A DNA stretch of 55,344 nucleotides from Photobacterium alginatilyticum (GTDB lineage: Bacteria > Pseudomonadota > Gammaproteobacteria > Enterobacterales > Vibrionaceae): positions 1 through 55,344 of the forward strand of contig NZ_RSEJ01000035.1 in the NCBI RefSeq assembly GCF_009910675.1, in the 5' to 3' direction. The notes below the pieces were generated by a model that saw only the letters and a list, made by a program, of their open reading frames with translations, made no database searches and had not been told where the DNA came from. The position numbers and the translations under genes were made by a program. Positions 50,357-55,344 of this stretch are shown piece after piece (the first letter of the stretch is position 1; every line of letters starts with the position of its first letter).

Positions 50357-52012
50357 ATGAAAAAGATCGTTTTATCGGCACTCGCACTTGCGGTTGCAAC
50401 CGGATGCACAGCCCAAAATTCTGCCCAGGAACCAGCACATGAGTGGGTTCAGGGTCAAGAATATAACCTAACCATTCTTCATACCAATGATAACCACGGC
50501 AACTTCTGGCAGAACAAATACGGCGAACGCGGTATGGCTGCCCGTGCCACACTAATCAATGAAATTCGCGCTGAAGTTCAAGCAGAAGGCGGTTCTGTCC
50601 TTCTTCTATCAGGCGGTGATATCAACACAGGTGTGCCAGAGTCAGATCTGCAAGATGCAGAGCCAGATTTCATTGGTATGAACATGCTAGGTTACGATGC
50701 AATGGCTGTCGGTAACCATGAATTTGACAACCCGCTTGATGTACTTGCCAAGCAGGAAGGCTGGGCTGAATTCCCATTCCTTGCTGCTAACATCTACAAA
50801 GATGGCAAGCGTATGTTCGATGCGTACAAAATCTTTAACAAACAAGGCATTAAAATCGCTGTTATTGGTTTGACAACCGAAGATACAGCCAAGATCGGTA
50901 ACCCTGAATATATCGACGGTGTTGAGTTCAAAGATCCAAAAGAAGAAGCCAAGCAAGTTATTGCCGAGCTTAAGAGCAAGCACAACCCAGATGTGATCAT
51001 TGCAGCAACGCACATGGGCCACTATCAAGATGGCCAGCACGGTTCGAACGCAGCGGGTGATGTGAAGCTTGCTCGTTACCTGAACGAAGGCGATCTTGAC
51101 ATGATTGTAGGCGGTCACTCGCAAGAGCCTGTTTGCATGGAAGGTCCGAACATGTACAACAAGAACTTCCACCCGGGTGACGCGTGCCAGCCGGATCAGC
51201 AGAACGGCACCTGGATTGTTCAGGCGCACGAGTGGGGTAAATACGTTGGCCGTGCTGACTACACCTTCAAAAACGGTGAGTTCGCATTAAAATCATACGA
51301 TCTTATTCCAGTTAACCTGAAGAAGAAAATCAAGGTTGACGGCAAGAAAGTTCGCGTCTTCATCCAAGACGAGATCCCGCAAGACAAGGCTGTTTTCGAT
51401 ACCCTGAAGCCATTCCAGGACAAAGGCCAGGCCGCACTTAACGTGAAGATTGGTACGTCGAACGGTGATCTGGTTGGTGAGCGTAAGATCGTACGTAACA
51501 ACCAGACTAACCTTGGTCGTTTAATCGCAACGGCTCACAAAGAGCGTGCCAAAGCAGACTTCGCTGTTATGAACTCCGGTGGTGTTCGCGCCTCTATCGC
51601 TGGCGGTGATATCACCTACAAAGATGTTCTGACGGTACAGCCATTCGGCAACATCGTGACTTATGTTGATATGACAGGTGCCGAAGTTCAGGACTACCTG
51701 AATGTTGTTGGTACCAAGTCTAAAGATTCAGGCGCCTATGCTCAGTTCTCCGGTATTACCATGACAGTAAACGGCGACAAAGTGACTGACGTGAAGATTG
51801 ACGGTAAAGCACTGAACGTAAAAGACACTTACCGCTTCACCATTCCTTCCTTCAATGCTGCTGGCGGTGACGGCTACCCGAACATCACTCAGCATCCGGC
51901 ATTTGTGAACACTGGCTATGTTGACGCAGAAGTACTGAAAGATTTCATCGAATCGAAAGGTAATGTTGACGTAACTGAATTCCAGCCAAACGACGAAATT
52001 GTCTACAAATAA
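50357..52012 (+). CDS. nutA: 5'-nucleotidase / UshA-type lipoprotein (NutA)
   Basis: A 551-residue surface or periplasmic nucleotidase. Lipobox AVATGC near residue 15. Metallophosphatase domain: ILHTNDNHGNFWQNKYGERG, GGDINTGVPESD, AVGNHEFDNPL, ATHMGHYQDG, VGGHSQEPV, all metal ligands present; C-terminal 5'-nucleotidase domain with MNSGGVRASIAGGDITYKDV and the substrate-binding FNAAGGDGYP. It matches Vibrio NutA (Cl-dependent nucleotidase lipoprotein) closely. It splits extracellular nucleotides to nucleoside plus phosphate, and would act on the products of the nuclease encoded next. Confidence 0.94.
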   Translation: MKKIVLSALALAVATGCTAQNSAQEPAHEWVQGQEYNLTILHTNDNHGNFWQNKYGERGMAARATLINEIRAEVQAEGGSVLLLSGGDINTGVPESDLQDAEPDFIGMNMLGYDAMAVGNHEFDNPLDVLAKQEGWAEFPFLAANIYKDGKRMFDAYKIFNKQGIKIAVIGLTTEDTAKIGNPEYIDGVEFKDPKEEAKQVIAELKSKHNPDVIIAATHMGHYQDGQHGSNAAGDVKLARYLNEGDLDMIVGGHSQEPVCMEGPNMYNKNFHPGDACQPDQQNGTWIVQAHEWGKYVGRADYTFKNGEFALKSYDLIPVNLKKKIKVDGKKVRVFIQDEIPQDKAVFDTLKPFQDKGQAALNVKIGTSNGDLVGERKIVRNNQTNLGRLIATAHKERAKADFAVMNSGGVRASIAGGDITYKDVLTVQPFGNIVTYVDMTGAEVQDYLNVVGTKSKDSGAYAQFSGITMTVNGDKVTDVKIDGKALNVKDTYRFTIPSFNAAGGDGYPNITQHPAFVNTGYVDAEVLKDFIESKGNVDVTEFQPNDEIVYK

Positions 52013-52024
52013 TAATGATATGTC

Positions 52025-52052
52025 GCCCTGTTAGGGATAACAGGGCTTCTTT
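52025..52052 (+). terminator. Intrinsic terminator between nutA and exeM
   Basis: GCCCTGTTA (52025-52033), GGGA loop, TAACAGGGC (52038-52046), then TTCTTT. It starts 12 nt past the nutA stop and sits only 12 nt before the nuclease start codon, so it may act as a partial terminator or attenuator. Confidence 0.8.
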
Positions 52053-52064
52053 AGGGTGAAAATC

Positions 52065-55000
52065 ATGAAAAAATCCATTCTAGCACTATCCATTGGTGCT
52101 GCAGTTTCATGCAGTGCACAGGCAGAAGTGTTAATCACAGAGCTTGTTGAAAACGGCAACAATAAAGCGGTAGAAATTTATAATTCAGGTTCCGAGTCTG
52201 TTGACCTATCAGCTTATACGCTTGTACAGCTTAATAACCAAAATAAGAAATTGTCAGAAAAGCGTACAACGCTTTCTGGTACGTTGGCGTCAAAAGATGT
52301 ATTTGTTGTTGCTCACACAGATCTCGCTGGCAAGCTTAATGATGGAACTGTCGATCTGCCACTAGGTCTTGCATTCAACGGGGCAGATGGCGATACCGTT
52401 ATTCTAGAAAAAGATGGTGAACAAATTGACATCGTCGGCTTTAAAAAAGTAGACGACAATAGTGTTAAGGATGTTTTTGAAAACTCTTCACTGCAGCGTC
52501 TAAATGCTGATACAGCTAAGCCGACCATGACCTTTAACGCTGCTGAGTGGGAGGATGCCGGTCAGGGTGTCTACACAGGTCTTGGTAAGGGAGTTATCAC
52601 AGAACCAACCCCACCAGAAAATATTGTTAAATCAACCATTCAGGAAATCCAAGGCGATAGCTGGAATTCTACGATTGACGGCATTGATACATCAAAGAAA
52701 ATATATGAATCAACAAATTACCACGAAGTAACTGGTGTAGTTACCGCTATTCAGAAAACAGCCCTTAAAAATGAAAAATACACCGATCTTAATGTCGGTT
52801 TCTTCATGCAGGCACCTAGCGATAACAATGCACTGACTTCCGACGGTATCTTTGTTGAAACAAGCAAAATCACAGATATCGCAGTTGGCGATGAAGTCAC
52901 TGTTGTTGCAAAAGTCAAAGAAGACTACAACTGGACAAAACTCGTCGGTGCTTATTCAGTAACCAAAACAGATTCGGCAAATTCTGTTCTGGCAGCGACC
53001 CCCTTACGCGTCCTTGATTCAAACGAAAACTTTGATTTCACGCTGGAACGCCATGAAGGCATGCTGGTTAAATTCGACAAAGAATCTGACATGCGCGTCT
53101 CACGCACTTTTGGTTTCAACCATTACCCATTTAAACGTAACAACATGGTGGTGTCTAATGGTCAGGTAAACCTGCACCCTAACCAGAACAATGCTCCTGT
53201 TGTCCATGATGATGCTACTGACACAGCTCCAGAACGACAGACCGATAGCAACGAAGAGAAGCGCATTGTTGTTGAGTCTTTCGAGAAAGTATCCAAAGGT
53301 ACTCATATTCCTTGGTACCCAGACTTTGGCTCAGACAGTGCTGTACCAATGCCTGACGGAACAACAACAACCGATGATTACGTACGTATTGGTGATGTAC
53401 TTGATGGAATTGAGGGTGTTATTGGATACTCATATTATGATTTCCGTTTCTATGTCACAAACACGGTGACAAAAGATAACTTCGCCCGTGATAAATCACA
53501 GCGCACATCAGAACCAAAACTAAAAGAAGGCGGTGAACTACGTATCGCTACTTTCAACGTGTTGAACTATTTCAACTCACCGTTTGGTGGTGATTGTAAC
53601 CCAACAGACCCAAGCGATAGAGATTCAGTAAAAGATCAAGCATGTAGTAACCGTGGCGCTCCATCTCTTGAAGAGTTCGAACTGCAGGGTGACAAAATTG
53701 CTCGTGCTATCATTGCTATCGATGCAGACATTGTCGGTCTGATGGAAATCGAAAATAATGGCTTTGGAGAAAACTCAGCAGTCGCGCATCTTGTTAATAA
53801 AATCAACGCCCTTATTGACGATGAGAAAGAACATTACTCATATGTTGTTGGCAGTGACAGCGATAAGTATGTAGGTACTGATGCGATTGCAAGTCAGGTT
53901 ATCTTCAAAGCAAGCAAAGCTTCGCTAGATACCTATCGTTTAATTGAAATGCCTGAACAACACGCGCCTGCTACTACAGGTGAAAGCGGAAATAACTACC
54001 AGCGTGATACCATCACACCAACATTTAGCATCAAAGGCACAGATGAGAAAGTCACGGTTGCTGTTAACCACTTCAAGTCAAAAGGCTCTAAGTGTTGGGA
54101 AGATGCGGCACCTGTTGCTGAAGGCGGTCAAGCTGGTAAAGATCCTGACAAGCAGGGGTCTTGTGAGAACTTCCGTGTATCAGCGGCATATCACTTAGGT
54201 CAAGAGCTAAACAAGATCGACGGTTACAAGCTAATCCTTGGTGACTTGAACTCTTACGGTAACGAAGACCCAATCATGGTTCTGACTAACAGTGACAATG
54301 CACCTGAAGGTCATGTAATCAAAGCCGCTCGTAATACTTATATCGGTGGTGATGAGAATGCACTGGGTACACCACTTCATGGTGATGAAGGAGCGGTAAT
54401 TAACGACTCTTATGGCTATGTAAATATTATTCGCCAAATTCACCCTGATTCATACAGCTACTCTTACAACGATGAAGTCGGCACTCTTGACTACATCCTG
54501 GTGACGCCTGAGCTGGTAAACAAAGTTGTCGATGCCACCGACTGGAATATTAACGCTGGCGAATCAACGCTGTTTGAATACGAAAATGAAAACAATTGCC
54601 TAGATGGCAAATGTTCATCTCGCTTCTCCGATCTATACCGTGCTTCTGACCATGATCCAGCGGTTATCGATCTGAAGTTTAGTGATAATGTCGATCCTGA
54701 GCCGCCAGTAATCACTCCACCAACAGAGCCTAAGAACCCGCCGGCAGATCTTCCGGAAGTTCCAGCTGCCCCTGTTGCCGGTGAGCCAATCAAGGTTATG
54801 TTCGATTTGACTAACATCGGTGGCGTTGCGCTACATGAAGGTGACAAGGCCGTACTGAACATTGAAAAGATTAGCTCTTTCAAAGCCGCTGTTGCTGGTG
54901 CGGATACTAGCTCTGTAACCCTGACTAAGACAATTATCGAGCAAGGTTGGGTTGAGCTTAAAGGTGAAGTTACTGACGCTGGTGAATTCAAGATGACAAA

Positions 55001-55187
55001 ACAAATCATCGATGGAGTAACAGGTCAACCAACCTATACCTCTCAAGAAGAGACTATCAAAGTGACTGAAGGTAAGACTCAGGCAGTTGATCCAAACCCA
55101 GGCCACAACCATGGTGGTTCAACAGGTCTATTTGGTCTGCTGTCACTACTAGGTCTTGGTTTCTTCCGTCGCAAGATGAACAAGTAA
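52065..55187 (+). CDS. exeM: ExeM/NucH-family extracellular nuclease with LTD and GlyGly-CTERM
   Basis: A 1040-residue secreted nuclease. Signal peptide ending AQA; lamin-tail domain at about 20-140 (EVLITELVENGNNKAVEIYN); OB-fold-like region about 195-330; endonuclease/exonuclease/phosphatase domain about 490-870 with RIATFNVLNYF, GLMEIENNGFGENS, ILGDLNSYGNEDP, GTLDYILVTPEL and SDHDPAVIDL; Pro-rich linker; beta domain; C-terminal GlyGly-CTERM (GGSTGLFGLLSLLGLGFFRR) for type II secretion and rhombosortase processing. Related to Shewanella ExeM and V. cholerae Xds, but longer than the roughly 870 residues of those. ATG at 52065 with AGGGTG upstream is preferred over GTG at 52056. Confidence 0.94.
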   Translation: MKKSILALSIGAAVSCSAQAEVLITELVENGNNKAVEIYNSGSESVDLSAYTLVQLNNQNKKLSEKRTTLSGTLASKDVFVVAHTDLAGKLNDGTVDLPLGLAFNGADGDTVILEKDGEQIDIVGFKKVDDNSVKDVFENSSLQRLNADTAKPTMTFNAAEWEDAGQGVYTGLGKGVITEPTPPENIVKSTIQEIQGDSWNSTIDGIDTSKKIYESTNYHEVTGVVTAIQKTALKNEKYTDLNVGFFMQAPSDNNALTSDGIFVETSKITDIAVGDEVTVVAKVKEDYNWTKLVGAYSVTKTDSANSVLAATPLRVLDSNENFDFTLERHEGMLVKFDKESDMRVSRTFGFNHYPFKRNNMVVSNGQVNLHPNQNNAPVVHDDATDTAPERQTDSNEEKRIVVESFEKVSKGTHIPWYPDFGSDSAVPMPDGTTTTDDYVRIGDVLDGIEGVIGYSYYDFRFYVTNTVTKDNFARDKSQRTSEPKLKEGGELRIATFNVLNYFNSPFGGDCNPTDPSDRDSVKDQACSNRGAPSLEEFELQGDKIARAIIAIDADIVGLMEIENNGFGENSAVAHLVNKINALIDDEKEHYSYVVGSDSDKYVGTDAIASQVIFKASKASLDTYRLIEMPEQHAPATTGESGNNYQRDTITPTFSIKGTDEKVTVAVNHFKSKGSKCWEDAAPVAEGGQAGKDPDKQGSCENFRVSAAYHLGQELNKIDGYKLILGDLNSYGNEDPIMVLTNSDNAPEGHVIKAARNTYIGGDENALGTPLHGDEGAVINDSYGYVNIIRQIHPDSYSYSYNDEVGTLDYILVTPELVNKVVDATDWNINAGESTLFEYENENNCLDGKCSSRFSDLYRASDHDPAVIDLKFSDNVDPEPPVITPPTEPKNPPADLPEVPAAPVAGEPIKVMFDLTNIGGVALHEGDKAVLNIEKISSFKAAVAGADTSSVTLTKTIIEQGWVELKGEVTDAGEFKMTKQIIDGVTGQPTYTSQEETIKVTEGKTQAVDPNPGHNHGGSTGLFGLLSLLGLGFFRRKMNK

Positions 55188-55196
55188 CCTTGGTCT

Positions 55197-55344
55197 AATC
55201 GAGTAGGAGGAGGCCTCACGGCCTCCGTCCTCTCACACCACCGTACAAGCGTGGGTCGCATACGGCGGTTCCGAATATACTTTTAGTGACTCATACCCAT
55301 TTCGCAACGAGTACAGACCCAACTCCTCGAACCATTTTGTTGGC
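55197..55344 (-). mobile_element. Group II intron, 3' end (domains V and VI), partial
   Basis: On the minus strand, 55270-55237 forms a 34-nt hairpin (CCGCCGTATGCG with CGCTTGTACGGTGG) of the length and shape of group II intron domain V, with CGC in the catalytic triad position. It is followed by a second hairpin, GGAGGCC/GGCCTCC (55209-55226), and the typical ending CTCCTACTCGATT, consistent with domain VI and the 3' splice site near 55197. The intron body continues beyond the window. The 3' exon junction is about 10 bp from the exeM stop. Confidence 0.75.
55233..55343 (-). CDS. Group II intron reverse transcriptase/maturase, C-terminal fragment
   Basis: The minus-strand frame from the window edge to the TGA at 55235-55233 encodes 36 residues starting PTKWFEELGLYSLRNGYESL, like the C-terminal end of LtrA-type maturases. 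The last dozen codons overlap domain V. The gene is cut by the window edge; intactness cannot be judged. Confidence 0.6.
   Translation of the reverse strand, partial: PTKWFEELGLYSLRNGYESLKVYSEPPYATHACTVV

Noticed and set aside
50687..51229. Minus-strand 180-codon frame inside nutA
   Set aside because: Mirror frame of a strongly conserved nucleotidase; no independent start signals.
54491..55009. Minus-strand 172-codon frame inside exeM
   Set aside because: Antisense shadow of the nuclease gene with low-complexity Ser/Thr/Ala composition.
55209..55226. GGAGGCC/GGCCTCC hairpin as the exeM terminator
   Set aside because: No T-tract follows on the plus strand, and the hairpin fits domain VI of the adjoining intron better. 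A dual use cannot be excluded.
1..55344. CRISPR array, prophage, anti-phage defence island or IS element
   Set aside because: No regularly spaced repeats, phage structural genes, transposase frames or known defence proteins were seen; only the group II intron end is mobile DNA.

Overview
The window looks like a chromosomal segment of a marine gammaproteobacterium of the family Vibrionaceae, most like Photobacterium. This rests on recognised protein families: a NutA-type 5'-nucleotidase lipoprotein, a GlyGly-CTERM ExeM/NucH nuclease, chemoreceptors, a RpoE/ChrR pair, and several DMT and LysE exporters. The genus is inferred, not proven. I see no rRNA, tRNA, CRISPR array, prophage or IS element. 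The only mobile DNA is the 3' end of a group II intron at the right edge.

Layout. 0.1-8.3 kb: small stress and housekeeping genes (AhpD-like protein with a divergent LysR, an orphan unknown, GFA-type protein, Trp-rich TIGR02450 protein, DUF3303), a GGDEF-EAL protein, and an exported metallo-beta-lactamase-fold hydrolase facing a TetR regulator across two matching operators. 8.8-17.2 kb: a chemoreceptor, then an RND efflux permease and short adaptor divergent from a two-component system, with a 43-bp inverted repeat between them. 17.2-20.8 kb: a DUF4397 lipoprotein and a LON-domain / ECF sigma / ChrR anti-sigma operon, probably a singlet-oxygen response. 21-27 kb: glutathionylspermidine-synthase-like protein, LysE exporter with AraC regulator, a second chemoreceptor with RarD.

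27.2-35.3 kb: the most interesting region. A five-gene minus-strand set (M24 metallopeptidase, two-Cys Asp/Glu-racemase family protein, two tandem DMT transporters, M20 amidohydrolase) diverges from a plus-strand set (YheO/DauR-type regulator, RidA, diaminopropionate ammonia-lyase homologue). It reads as a complete uptake/hydrolysis/deamination route for an N-acylated or cyclic diamino acid ending in 2-aminoacrylate and pyruvate. It resembles both E. coli ygeX-ygeY and the eutA/eutD part of ectoine catabolism, but matches neither. The lyase has Ala where the E. coli enzyme has catalytic Asp120, so its true substrate or stereochemistry may be new.

35.3-47.8 kb: bactofilin overlapping an M23 peptidase by 97 bp, LysR, DUF3179 membrane protein, an unrecognised lipoprotein, DUF3187 outer-membrane protein, LysR divergent from an EmrAB-type pump, another DMT exporter, and a DEDDh exonuclease. 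47.8-49.2 kb: a 1.46-kb A-rich gene desert with several hairpins, an orphan intrinsic terminator (candidate sRNA) and a PurR-like operator. 49.2-55.2 kb: porin, 5'-nucleotidase lipoprotein and large extracellular nuclease, together a likely external DNA/nucleotide scavenging set. The window ends in a minus-strand group II intron whose 3' end lies about 10 bp past the nuclease stop codon.
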